NCBI GenBank assembly: GCA_033558025.1
Contig: JAUCEF010000011.1
Span: 806,001 to 870,000, forward strand
From: Phytophthora sp. 'mugwort'
Lineage: Eukaryota; Oomycota; Peronosporomycetes; Peronosporales; Peronosporaceae
DNA length: 64,000 nucleotides
Direction: 5' to 3'
The notes beneath the pieces were generated by a model that was not told the origin of the DNA, did not search any database, and saw nothing but the letters and a program-made list of their open reading frames with translations. The position numbers and the translations under genes are program-made. Positions 31,465-42,832 of this stretch are shown piece by piece (position 1 is the stretch's first letter; the number at the start of each line of letters is the position of its first letter).

Positions 31465-34400
31465 GTTTGAAGTGACGATTCCCGGTGCTGGCGGACTCGA
31501 TGCTGACGAGTGGATGGATGCCCTGACGACCGAGAGCTGATCAGATACTGTGCGTCGCTGTTGGGGCTGGCGTTATCTTGGTTGTGATCTGCCAAGGCAA
31601 ATTCGAAAGTGACTGTGGAGGCCATTTGGCCGGAAAATGTGGAGGGGCTAAGAACGGTGGCGACATGCCGTGGGGAAAGACCCGGTGGTGGAAGAAGAAG
31701 AACTACGCTGAGAGCTCGACGTGTCCGGCACAGCGAACGGTAACCGCACGCGTTTTACGCCACCCTTCCAGTGGAAGGCTTCCACCCTTTGCGTCTTTCC
31801 AGCGTCGCGCTGCCTGGTTTGTCGTGCAAACTGTGCCGAAGGTGACACACGCGGCGGTTTTGTCAGCGACTGCTTTCTTCGACGGAACTTGCGCGCAACG
31901 GCGGCCGCCATGTCGTCGCACTGAAATGCTGCCGGTGGAGCGCGCGCTTGTTAAACCTACTGGAAGCGGCCTAGTTTGCGTTGGGGAAGGGGTCTCTCCA
32001 TGCAAGTCGCCAATGACCAGTGAGCTTTCGAAAAAGTACTGACACGTTGAAGGCCTGCTGTACGCCAGGTGCGGTAATTACGTACCACAGCTCGACTACC
32101 TAAAGGACACTTGAAGACGAGACTTGACTTGGGTGGCGACTAGCCTGTCCCCACGCTCGAAGTCCGCTTTGAGAGCAAGCGTTGAGTGGCGCCGAGCATG
32201 CGCTAGAGATGTACATATATAACCGGGAATCCGATGGTCGACCAGCAGCGAACAGTGTAGATTCGCGGGTGATATCGTATTACAACGCGAAACAGCCCGA
32301 ATATTGAATGCGACTCGTGCTCGCTGCCGACAATAGCACGTCCATTGATGACGCTGGATACACGGTCGCCTGTGTCTGATGCAATGATCTTTAGCGTGCA
32401 CCTGGGCTATAGCCGGACCACCTCCAGCATCCTGGAGTAAGGGCATGATTGCCTCAAGTGACCTCGGCACCTGCAATGCCACTCGCTGACTCAACTCGAG
32501 CGAGGAAACTCAACAAATCTTCTGTCGATTGGACGAGCTACTAATTATAAGAGTGCTCAGCGCCTGTCAAGCGTGACATGGAATGTCATATCCGGCGAGC
32601 CAGAAGTCTCCGATAAGCGTTCAGTTCGATAAAGATCTCCGGCATCTGGTTGCTTACAAACATGACATCTGCCACAAGTGTGATGCACAGGCAGACATCC
32701 TTTTTGTCTTCGATGGAACCTGGGTGACGAAATTGGGAGGGGCACTTACGAACCCAGTGCTCACAAATATCCGTGCAGACTTGGCGTTATCGGCGCTGAG
32801 TGAGAGGTTAAGCTTTCATCTTTGGCATTGCAGTGATCGCACCAGCTGACGCATGTTTTACTTTGCACTCAGCAGGGAGATGCTTGTAGTTTATTTTTTT
32901 TATTATTTTCGTCTTCATGATGGAGCTAATTCCGCCTCCAAAGCCAGACATGTTCATTACCTTCACTACCTTCACCAGAGAAGTCGAAGATACACGTAGC
33001 TCTACAGCGTGAGTCCATGTCAACGCTCGTTCCTTCTTGACTAGAAACCGCAAGCTCTTCAACCCAGTCGTCAAGCAAGTGCGCCATCAAGCCGGTGCTA
33101 CGGCTATCTGATCTCGATTGTCACCCTCTAGAAAATTCCTTCGGCGCCCTCGTGAAAACTTGCACAGCACTGCACGGTGTCACCTGTCCGCGCTAACTTG
33201 GTCCTACGCCAAAGCTGCCACCACGCACACTGTTTGGTTGTTTCCGCCGTCCTTGACACGACGTGACAAGCCGCCCCGTAGCATCATTACACTTTGGTCC
33301 GACGCTCTTGACGCTCCGCACAGTTTGAACCATCGTATGAGGCACCCCGTGTCCCGACGAGTACTCTCACTACCGTCAGCACCATTTATTGCTCCAACAC
33401 CTGGAGGCAAGCCAAAAAACCGACATCTCTCTCTCGTCATCCGTCCACAATCCTTGCCGGTATGCTGTCTAGCAAACTATACCGTTTCTTGGTCTTTGTT
33501 GAGAAGCGAGGCCGTGAAATATTAGGATAAGTTGACTCTAACCCGGAGGTTCCTCCACTACCGACACCCATTCTCTTCAAACAAACTCGTGAGTAGCATC
33601 TCCACGAGATCATTCGTCTTCCGGCCGCAACACCACCATAAATCCATGTAGTTGCTGGTAGGACGGTATCCCGTCTCCGATGTCCTTGAGAAAGGCAAGT
33701 ACTTAACCCGACCCGATGTAATCGATGCAGACGAGCACGGTTGGGGGATAGTAGACGAGACACAATGTGTCCGCAGGGGTGTCCCGCTGTAGTGGCCACT
33801 GTTGGGGGCAGTCGAAGTTGATCACTGTTCAGCTCGAGCGTTTGAGAAGGACACTACACACCAGGAATCGAAATTGGGTGCTGATATAGCTGACGATCTG
33901 TTGGACAGCAAATAATGAAACAACCGAAGAGCACGTGAAGCGCAGTTGTATGCTGATGCTTTGAGGCGGGGGCAGCATTTTCGATGCTGTAGTTGCCAAG
34001 AGGCTGAAGATCGGTCAGGATGCTTCGCGTACATGTGTGTACTAGCACGTACATGTAGTTCTACGAACTACTCATGACTAAATGGTACAGCAAATAGTGG
34101 TGAGCGAAGTGTGAGATTATGCTAGGAACTTCTCAACGAAAAAAAAAAGATTTGACGGAGCTGGTAGAAATTTTGACTTGCCACCTACCAATAACGCTCC
34201 TGGACTGGCCTGGACTGAGAAACTGGAAGCGCAGCTCAGCCCGAAATGCATCTGGAGTGGACTTGATAGATTTCATACTGACTGCGCTACTTTCCGATCT
34301 ACTTTTACAAGCGTTTGGTTGCGAAGTCCTTGCGCCAAGCCAGTTTTTTTTTTTGCTGTATTATATGTGGATGCCAAGGATAATAGCAAGCACTAGCAGC

Positions 34401-35191
34401 GCTGGGCTCAATACGCTGTGCATCTGGATGAAAATCACTCCATAGTGCATGAGGCTCTTGCACGTGTGCTCATCTCGCAGTCGATCTGCATGGCCCCCTG
34501 ATGACGGGGCTAATGCTGATGTGCCTAAAACAAATTTAGACCGTAGACAGAGTCGAACTTGTCAAGGAGCGCGTTCGTGCTGAACTCAGCTTGGGGCGAC
34601 AATGTCCAGGATCCTACGGCACCGCTTCAGCTTTATCGCGGACATCCCCGTATTTAATTCTCGCATCCCTAGGTTCTCTTGAGTCTCCGACACGACTACT
34701 CGTCTGGCAAGCATGAATAAATTAAAAAAAATAATACTCGACGAAGATAACGCGGCCGTAAGCAAGCACAAGATACAGAAAATCCGATGAGGAATAATGA
34801 TCAAGTGCACTACAATAGTGTCACCTTTTCACCTTAGTAAATCTGACGGGAAAACGTACCGGAAGTCACGATCGTGAAGAAAACCATCGCCGATCAGAAC
34901 GCTAACAACTTTAATTGCTGAAAAAAAGTGCATATCTGTTCCTGAATGCATCGGCATCTCCCAAAGCACTTGGTGTTCCCCTGTGGGTTGTCGCCTCGTT
35001 CTGCAACTTTCCCATTGCTCTCCGATACTCTTCCGACGCAACAGTAGAAATTTAATTCCTTCGTCACCTGTAGTTTGAATGGATCGAACGTCAGAAGCCC
35101 CACATCATTCTCCACGAGGCACCATCAGCCCATCAAGAGCTTCCGCGCTCTCTCTTTATTACTCGTACACAATATTTCGCTCCTTTTTTCC
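31465..35191. other. 3.7-kb region without a supported gene
   Basis: No ORF here has a recognisable domain. A plus-strand stretch near 34190-34500 has a coding feel, with a partly open frame and later stops, and could be a decayed mobile-element gene. Poly-A and poly-T runs occur at 34140-34150 and 34346-34354. The region marks the change from compact host genes to the repeat-rich half of the window. Confidence 0.4.
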
Positions 35192-35642
35192 TTAGAGAGC
35201 TCCCAGACCGACGCCCTCGAAGCCTCCGCACGTGATTTCCATGGCCTCAGCTCCAGCCGACTCGTCGAGCGCTTTGAGAATCGCCGACGACGCGCCCTTG
35301 GGCTTTTTAAGCTTAGTCGACTTGCTCGTCCGCGTCACGCTCTAACAATATCAATAATACGTATTTATATGAGAATTCTACTAATAAAATACTGAAGCTT
35401 TTAGGATATCTACAAATCCGTACTACAATCACGCCCATAGTCTTGCACAGGGCCTCGGCCTCCGCCCATTTGAGCACCCCGTACTCGAGGCACCATTTCT
35501 GCGCCATGCGGCTGTCCGGCCGCTGCTGTAGCAGACTCTCGTAGAACACACGGTCCGCGAAGCCCGGCGACGGCGTCGGGTGCTTTTGCCCAGGCTTGCG
35601 GTTCGCCTCCTGCTCCTTGGACCACTCCTCCTCCTCAATCAT
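35192..35642 (-). CDS. Small two-exon hypothetical protein, 119 aa
   Basis: Exon 1 is 35642-35433 (70 codons) and exon 2 is 35341-35192 (49 codons plus TAA). The 91-bp intron has a GTGATT donor and a TTGTTAG acceptor and joins in phase 0. The product is hydrophilic: an acidic/Lys-rich start, a compact helical middle with the segment FADRVFYESLLQQRPDSR, then a Lys-rich stretch and a glycine-rich end. There is no signal peptide or TM. The frame stays open upstream of the ATG to about 35700 with coding-like content, so a 5' exon may be missing. I do not recognise the family. Support is the clean intron and coding character on both sides. Confidence 0.55.
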
Positions 35643-36857
35643 CTTGGCAATGTATTGACCACAGTCGCTGGCAGTGGTGCAGTGTGGTGTACGTTGCTAT
35701 GTACAATACACAACTTGCACATATTTCACAGATAATAACGGTCACAAAAACGAGAAGTACACGCTAGGTGTTGGCAGAAATCTACATTCCAGTGGCGGCG
35801 CGGATGAGTAATTACTTTTTTACGGGTGGGTTGGTAAAAAGGTGGGTATTCTATTACCGTACATTTACCAGTTATAAGGGCCGTTGTGTTATAAGTTCCA
35901 TCAGTATTCAACCAATCACATGTCTCTAAAGTGGCCAGTGCAACTATTTCTTTTTATAGTGGCGGTGCTTACGTTGCCGATGGAGCAACTTAAGTGAAAC
36001 ACGAATTGGCTGGCTACTGTACAAGCGAAGGTTTCTAGCAACGAACATTTTGACATTTGCTCGCGAATGGGGCGACCTCGACAAGGAGGCCAAGGACAAG
36101 CTGCACGCACGAACGGCGTACTCATATGCAGATAAGTTGCGTGCGATAGAACTCTTTGATACGTTTGAGAGATCACCGTCAGCATGTCGAACCAAACCGC
36201 TGTCTGTGTAGAAATAAAAAAAAAACAGCATGATGCTGTTAGCCTTTGAGCAGTTCAGAGGCGACAAGCTTAGCAGTGCACCGATCACTTGCACACATAT
36301 TAGCGCATCCGAATGCACAAGCGTTTAACCCCCCTGCTTGCCGAGAAGTCGCCAGCGTTCACCAGCCGGCTTCATGCCAAATACTCATTCAAAAGACGCC
36401 ATAGTTAGCTAGCGTGTGAGACAGAGTAGCACAAGGAAACCTATGGAGCTCCGAGGGCGAGTACTGACCTCCGTGTGGGCAACTTGCGTGCGCTCACTCG
36501 GCTTAGCTGGCGCCCAATCTCCGCGATTCCTTCGGCGGCCCTCCTGCTTCTTGTGGCGTCCGTCCAGTTGACGAGTGTGCTGCGTCAAATGTCGAGTACA
36601 ATTATAATGCAAATAAGTACGATGCATTTGTTTCTGCCACGTGGGCTCTATAGCCCTAGCCCCAGATGCATTTATGGAGGCCCTTATGACAGGTAAATAT
36701 CGGTATGCTAAAAAAACCAATGACTGGCTCTCACGAACACGGCCACGAGTTTATAGCTAGCTAGCTATCTTGACTTCCGCGTGTGGCTACGAGGTTCTTA
36801 CTTCTGCTTTGCATCTTCGACCGCTTTTTTCCACGATGACCACTTTAAGCCCCGTCA
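35643..36857. other. Intergenic, one unexplained coding-like stretch
   Basis: Most of this stretch shows nothing. On the plus strand about 36020-36210 is open, with a charged, helical-looking composition (segment TFAREWGDLDKEAKDKLHAR), and ends at a TAG near 36210. It has no start or partner exon that I can see. A short TAGCTAGCTAGCTA run is at about 36754-36768. Confidence 0.35.
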
Positions 36858-38650
36858 ATGCTTCAATGCCTGATCTCCAGGGGCTTGACTCCACCCCGCC
36901 TGCATCATCGCCTGCTGTTCTCAACTCGGCATGCTCGTCAGTGCCCGTTCGTCGGAAAGGATATCTCCAAGATCCAGTCTGGACGACGTTCTTTTCGCCG
37001 ACGGTGTGGTGTTGTGCAAAAAGTGCGAGAGATAATCCAAACGTTAGGGGAGGGGAGACCCATGTGGAGCGTGTTCGCTAACACTTCTCTAAGAAGTGCA
37101 TCAAGAGGGCTTATACGCCAGCGATCACCACCTGCTTTGTCCAGCAATTTCACAGGCCAACGTGCCTCTTTCCAGCGCCGATTCGCCTTGTGGTTCGACA
37201 GCACCGGGATGGCGTTCAACAAGGCTGCTCACGCTAGTGTAGCAGTTGCGACTGGAGAACTGACGCCAACGTCTGTCGTGCCATCTCGAAAGCAACTGGG
37301 GCTGACGTTTCCGGACAGCTACTACGAGGAGGCCCGCTTCGCAACCACGTTCAAGCTCCGAGGCAAGAAATGCAAAAATACTAGTTACCGACGCTTGGAT
37401 GGACGTCAACTGGAAGTCGGTCGTGAACTACGTGGCACTGAATGAGGATATCACCGTCTTTCTTGAGTCCTTGTACACGACCTCTACATCTCACAACGCG
37501 CCATACCTCGCGGCGGACATTCGGCGAATTTTGGCCAAGTACCTCTTCATCCGTTTCGTAGCTGTCGTGACTGACAACACCTCAACCAACCAGCTCGCCT
37601 GGGCGACGTTTTAAAAGAGTCACATCCATGGAAGAACACCCGTTGATGTTCTTCCATGGATGTATCTCTCACGCGCTGCATCTGGTAGTGAAGGATCTCG
37701 TTTGCCAACTTGCCTGGCTGTATGAGCTGGAGCAGGACTGCCTCCACCTGGTTCGCTTTTTGAAGAAGAGCCAGCAGCTGTGGTGCGAGCTGCGGCGGCT
37801 GCAGCAGATGGACGACAAGGGGGCCCTTGTTCTTCCCGTTGATACTCGCTGGAACACTATTGAGCGGTGCTTCGCGAGCATTTTGGTTTCCGAAGAGATC
37901 GTTCATGCCTTCGTGAACTCCCGGGCCTTCATGGGTCGGGTTCCAAGGAACAGAAGGCCAAGCGACATCATGCGCACGACACATTGGTTGCGCGGGACTT
38001 TGTGCAGCAGCTTGAGAAAGCCATCGGTTTGCTGAGTGTTCTCTACGCTTTTCAGAAGGATTTCGAGAAGAATTTCAAACCTCCTTCTGACGTCTTCCGT
38101 GTTTCTCGAACTTCCAAAGTTCTACAATGAGATGGAGATGCTGATTGCGAATTGGGTAAGATCTCCAGATTCTTGACAACGGCTTCAACTTTGTCTACGG
38201 GAATGCGCATGGCGTGGCGTATCTGCTTGATCCACTCTCTTTTGGCCGCGACATGGACGACGCCACGCGCCTTCAGGTCGACAATTTCATCACGGCATGG
38301 CATGGCCCCAAAAATGAAGACGCTACCGCAGTCGAGCTGGTGACGTATCTCGGTATGAGCAGGGAAGGATCACGTGAGGTCAAGCTTATTGAAGTCAGAC
38401 GGCTTCTAGTACTAGAGTACTAGCGAGGTACCTTCCAGTTTCCGCTGCTGCAATATATTGCTCTGACCGTCTTCCACGCCAGCTGCTCGAGCGCTGCTGC
38501 TGAGAGAAACTTCTCGGCGCACAAGATCGTCCACTCTCCGGCTCGCAACCGCCTACGCGACGCGTCCATTGAGAAGCTTGTCATCCTTTTCTTAAACGCG
38601 AATAACTTTATAGCGAAGACGTCGCGTTCTACGAGCTTGTATAAGATCTG
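36858..38650 (+). pseudogene. hAT-like transposase relic
   Basis: Successive plus-strand frames carry pieces of one transposase. They are a LCKKCE-type zinc-finger remnant (near 37010-37030), a segment FQRRFALWFDSTGMAFNKA (near 37170-37225), a catalytic-core segment with VTDAWMDVNWKSVVNYV and VVTDNTSTNQ (37390-37590), HGCISHALHLVVKD and DTRWNTIERC (37650-37870), and a C-terminal hAT dimerisation segment SAAAERNFSAHKIVHS (near 38490-38540). At least four frameshifts or stops (near 37050, 37615-37645, 37960, 38422) disable it. Terminal inverted repeats were not identified. Confidence 0.7.
37622..37663. repeat. Perfect 17-bp inverted repeat inside the hAT relic
   Basis: The arms at 37622-37638 and 37647-37663 are exact reverse complements separated by 8 bases. 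The frame of the transposase breaks at this hairpin: the upstream frame reads into a TGA and the downstream frame resumes one base off. Confidence 0.9.
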
Positions 38651-39250
38651 ATGAGGCTAGCAGTGAGGACAACCAAGACAGCGATTACGAGTACTATTAA
38701 GTTTAGGCTTCAGTTCAGGCATTCTCGCAATAAATATGACCTACTGGTTCGCTTAAACGTTCTTTATTGTATCACGTTACGTGCTCCATAACTCATTCAT
38801 ATACTCACGTAATAGGTCAAGCAAACTGATTGTTTGTGTTCTTTTGTTGTTTTTTGTTTGTCGGTACTATCTGGCAACATTCTATCGGAGTTGTTCATTC
38901 GAGCTTCGATTTGCTGCATTATTATGAATTATTCAAAAGGTGTTGAAGTTGCCCTGTACCCTACTGCAAGCGGCAGTCGTAACTATTGGAAAGCTGTCTC
39001 CGAACAACCATGTGAATTGGTTGCTGCCGTAAATACCGTACTGTCACATTCGGTTAATATAGTTATAGCCCTCCACCAATAGAGAACTTGCTTTCGTCTC
39101 TTATAGTATTTATAACCAGCAACAATAGAGATGTGAGTGATTTTGGTAACGCTTTGTTTATGCGTTTATACGGGTATTATTAATTTCCTGGACGGATTAG
39201 TAACGAATAAATACCGTTTATATTTTATTATAGAGGCTATCCAATTTAAT
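38651..39250. other. AT-rich spacer, no gene
   Basis: The region is AT-rich with only short ORFs. I see no motif, tRNA or repeat in it. Confidence 0.5.
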
Positions 39251-39329
39251 GTGTTTATGCCATCGACAGGCCGCTCGTGCGCTCTGATTCACACATTTTC
39301 CTCACCGCTGTCAAGCTACCAACCGCCAT

Positions 39330-39634
39330 GGTGCCCCCCCCCCCCCCGTCAGTGCCACGCATCGAACTTCCAGTGTCTTCGTGGGCTGTTTAGCCACGTC
39401 GGCGGCGCTGCCATTGTCGCTTACCAGAGTCCCGTCAACTTGCAAGATGACAGTGCTTCTGATGATGACGACGTCAACATCATAGCCCGTCGTGAGCGCT
39501 TTAGGGCAGCCGCGTCTGAAGAAGCTACATTGTAGGACGACGAATACGACCTTAAACAAATTTGGGCCAAGCACCGTATTAACGGTGTGACGCTGTACCT
39601 TGCCCAGTGGCTCGGTTTTGAAGGGATCACTTGG
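39330..39634 (+). pseudogene. Gypsy pol C-terminus with chromodomain, truncated
   Basis: An acidic stretch (ASDDDDVNII) precedes a TAG at 39533-39535. The next codons read as a chromodomain: DDEYDLKQIWAKHRIN, then YLAQWLGFEGITW ending at 39634. This is the integrase-linked chromodomain of chromovirus-type gypsy elements. The LTR starts at the very next base, so the last chromodomain helix is missing. Confidence 0.65.
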
Positions 39635-40000
39635 TGTGACGGGGCATACAACAGCTTGCGCACAGGAAGTGTGACTTCTGGAGAGTATACAAACTCTCAG
39701 TGAACGGCAGTTCACTAGTCCCTGGCCTGTGGGACTGTTACCAAACTTAGGTAGATTTAAGACTGAATATATTTTAAGCGACCCCTTTTAACGCGTCTAC
39801 ATACTAACTATTAGTCACCTATAAAGTACCCTAGATGTTATCCTATTGAGTGGCTCTGAGGTCGTTGTACCATATCTGTGATACCTATCCATGACGTCAT
39901 TACCGTCGACGTCATTGTGATGTTTAGCTACATCACTTAGTGTACTTGGGTACACCTGCTCTGAAGAGTGACTTGGCACTCTTCATGTAACCCCGTTACA
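39635..40000 (+). repeat. Complete gypsy LTR, 366 bp
   Basis: It begins TGTGACGGGG and ends CCCCGTTACA, which are imperfect inverted termini with TG...CA ends. Near the right end is a short hairpin, GAAGAGTG...CACTCTTC (about 39963-39984). It follows a chromodomain and precedes a gag start, so it could be the 3' LTR of one element, the 5' LTR of the next, or both. Confidence 0.7.
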
Positions 40001-40188
40001 TCCTCCCCCACCTAGGTTCAATTTGCCGACAATCTAGGGGTAGTGAAAGGAAGTCGCCGCCTTTCACTCCCCAAGTCGAATTACATCGACTTCGCTGCGG
40101 TTGGTTTCCGCAGCCGGCTCATTTCCTTTTTGAGCCCGAGCACTTCCGCGTGCTCTTCTTCTTCTCGGCTTCCACGTCAGCCTCAAGC

Positions 40189-42260
40189 ATGGCCAAGACT
40201 CGGTCTGGCAGCGGTGCGAAAGCGCCTGCCAAGCCTGTTGCTTCCAAGCAGCAGGCTAAGAGCTCTAAGCCGTCCGGCAAAGGCTCTGCCGCTAAGGAAT
40301 CCACCAAGGTGGCATCCAAGGTGACCCCAAGGCACCTGACACGCCTGAGGAGGTCCCTGAGCTCCTCGTGGACTATGAGGAGGACACGTACTCGGACAAG
40401 TCTCCCATGTCCTGAGATGATAACGAGATCCCTCTCGTTAAGGGGGCTGACGGCGACCCGAGTCAGTCGGACTCGCTTGGGTCCCGTACCCCGCTGTCTA
40501 GCCATAACGGCGACGATGTCGACGCGCCGAAGACGCCCGAGGGTCAGAGGACCCCGTGCTCACCCAAGGAGGGCGAAGCGAAACCTCGTTCTCCGGTCAA
40601 GAACTTGACGCTCGCTGAGGCAACTCCCGCGTCAAGGCTGCTAAGGCTGCAGCATCCTCGGAAGTCAGCCGTAAGCGGCGGGCTGCTTCCAGTTCTCCCA
40701 TCCGTGAAGTCTATGGGATCCCCACGCTCATGAACAAGGGCCTCTTCAGTTCTTCTTCCGACGAGGAGGAAGAGGGCCAAGTCGGCCGAGAGATTTCCAA
40801 CGATTTCGACGGGCAGCAGTCGGAGTACCAGGCTGTTAGTCATAAGGGAGTGCGGACCCCGGCGACTCGGTCGCCTGTGAAATACTCTTCACCTGTTTGT
40901 GAGGGCCGCCTTACGCTCCCGGGTACTTCCCTCCTGAGGAGTCCCACGGAGCCGACGCCTTCATGGGTCAGCTTCAGCCGCCTTGCGTGCTTCTTGGCGG
41001 GCGCTCTTCTCGGGACGCTTATGAGCGCCAACTGGTGGTCAAGCAGCCCCTGTTCCAAAGCGTGAGCATCGCTCGGTGCGTGCTCTTGGCAACGCACAAC
41101 ACTCTCTCAAGGAGTTCACGAGCCGGCGAAAGAAGCCACAGCTCGGTCGGGACTGCGACCTGTGTGGGCTATCCAGCCGTGATGCACCAACACTGCGACT
41201 CTTTCCAAGAGGCCGAAGCCGTCTTTTGGAAGTGGGCAGCTACACCTGCTCATAAGGTCAACTCGAGGCTCTCCGGCAAGATCTCACCCTGGAGGCCATC
41301 CTTGGCCCCCGAGATCTGCGTATTGAGTTTGCCCATGTGGTAGGCTAACGGCAGCTCTCTCGAGAACTGCAGAAGCATTCCACTTCTAGCGCTCATGCTG
41401 AACGCGGGTATGGTCTTGACTCTACGACCACACCCCGTTCGGGCAACAAAGCCCGAGCTACTTACGTAAGCCGCCGCCGATTCTGTTCCCAGATCGCGAC
41501 AGCCTTCGGGCAGTCAGCCTGGAACCGTTCGTACGACTCCCAGGAGCACTCAGCTTCCGAGACCCCCTCCACTTCACGCGGAGCTGACGCTTCCCGCGAA
41601 CGCTCCGCTCATGGAGCACACGCTCCACGTGGTAGTGGGTCTCCCCATTACGGTCGAGGAGAGGCGGCGATGCCCTCGAACGAGTACGAGTATGAGGCGC
41701 CGCACCTCCGGTCCGGTTCAGGATCTGGTGTGCCGCCTTCGGCACCAACTCGGGTCGGTGAAGACACCGCTCTTCGTCGTCGAATTCTTGCGCTTGATAT
41801 TGCGCTTGTACTTGGTGAGGGCGGGGCTGCTGCCGCCCAGGGCGAGAGCGCTGGGGTCCTTGGGTCGATTCGTGACGGCGTGAATCGTCTGGGCAATGAC
41901 TTGTCGGCCTTGAAGGACGGGTCGAGCGTCGTACGAATAACGTGGACGAGATTTTCCAACGTCTGGATGCCTTTGGGCGTATGGACCGAGTCCAACGGGA
42001 TTTGTCTCTCCATCGGGACCTCCTGCGGCCTGTGCCCCAGACGGGAGCGACTCCTGCGTACTCTCAGCCGTATCACTATGGGCGTATGCAGCCGGGGTTC
42101 CTTCGTATGTAGCCCCTTCACGGCCCCGCAAGGGATTTGGGCTTTTGGCTCTGGGCGCACGCAGAGAAAAGAGTCGCAGCCTCGCCGTGTAGAGCTGGTG
42201 CCTGTAAGCCGTGCGGATCGTGGTACCGCTTCAGACGGCCCAGGTAGAACGCCGGGTGGG
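40189..42260 (+). pseudogene. Gypsy gag relic
   Basis: The ATG at 40189 lies about 190 bases after the LTR. It opens a basic, Ser/Lys/Ala-rich protein that continues through several frames: Pro/Ser/Asp-rich segments near 40340-40720, 40730-40915 and 41600-42250. This order (basic N-terminus, acidic Ser-rich middle, then a helical region) suits a gypsy gag. Frameshifts and stops are frequent, so no intact protein is made. Pol is not found downstream in this orientation. Confidence 0.5.
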
Positions 42261-42269
42261 TCGTCATCG

Positions 42270-42730
42270 ACTTAAGCAGGTCAATGGTATATGCCGCACC
42301 ATGCCTGGCCAGGACCGCGAAGGCTCCAATGAAGCGGTGCTTCAGTTTTCTTGTAATGATGTGGGGCGGAGGAGAAGGAGAAGGGGTTGTCGAGTAGGAA
42401 GGAAATTTGGAAGTGATTCATTTTGGGCGGTCCTTAGTTCGCTAGCGCTATATCTAAGCCGCCATGGAGGCTCTTGTGTGTCCTTTGTGCCACGCTGGAT
42501 ATTCTCCGCACGGTGACCAACCAATCCTCTAGATCACATGCAAACCTACACGTCACACTCTATTGACTATCTGATTGGCTGGAGACTCTGGGACATTCTC
42601 TGGTTTCGTCATCATGATAATGATTGCGTGTAGCATGAGTGTAGTTCACATACGTGATCCTTGGAAGATGTCGTGGTGTCGCGCGGCGCCTCCTTATGTG
42701 CAATTTATGCAAACTATGCAAAATAAAATG
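42270..42730. other. Spacer between the two gypsy elements
   Basis: Only short ORFs are present, with a few G/A-rich runs near 42360-42385. No gene is recognised. Confidence 0.4.
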
Positions 42731-42734
42731 TGTT

Positions 42735-42815
42735 ATCGATGGGACTTGAACCCGTGACCTTTGCCTTGGACGATAGAAACTTTACGTCTGCACCAGACTG
42801 TGCGTATATCGATTG
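42735..42815 (-). other. tRNA-like (pol III box) sequence
   Basis: On the minus strand GGTTCAAGTCC is a perfect B box in a T-arm-like context, and about 50 bases upstream is an A-box-like GCACAGTCTGG. The anticodon arm does not fold into a normal 5-bp stem with a 7-base loop, and acceptor pairing is poor. It may be a decayed tRNA or the head of a tRNA-derived SINE. Confidence 0.3.
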
Positions 42816-42832
42816 TGTCGGGACCAAAGGTT

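Noticed and set aside
31026..31625. A 199-codon minus-strand ORF overlapping the RWP-RK gene
   Set aside because: It reads the same DNA in another frame with biased Ser/Arg composition; the RWP-RK frame has the domain. A usable intron joining the two was not found.
41648..42160. A 170-codon minus-strand ORF in the gypsy gag region
   Set aside because: Shadow of plus-strand gag; Arg/Pro-rich with no motif.
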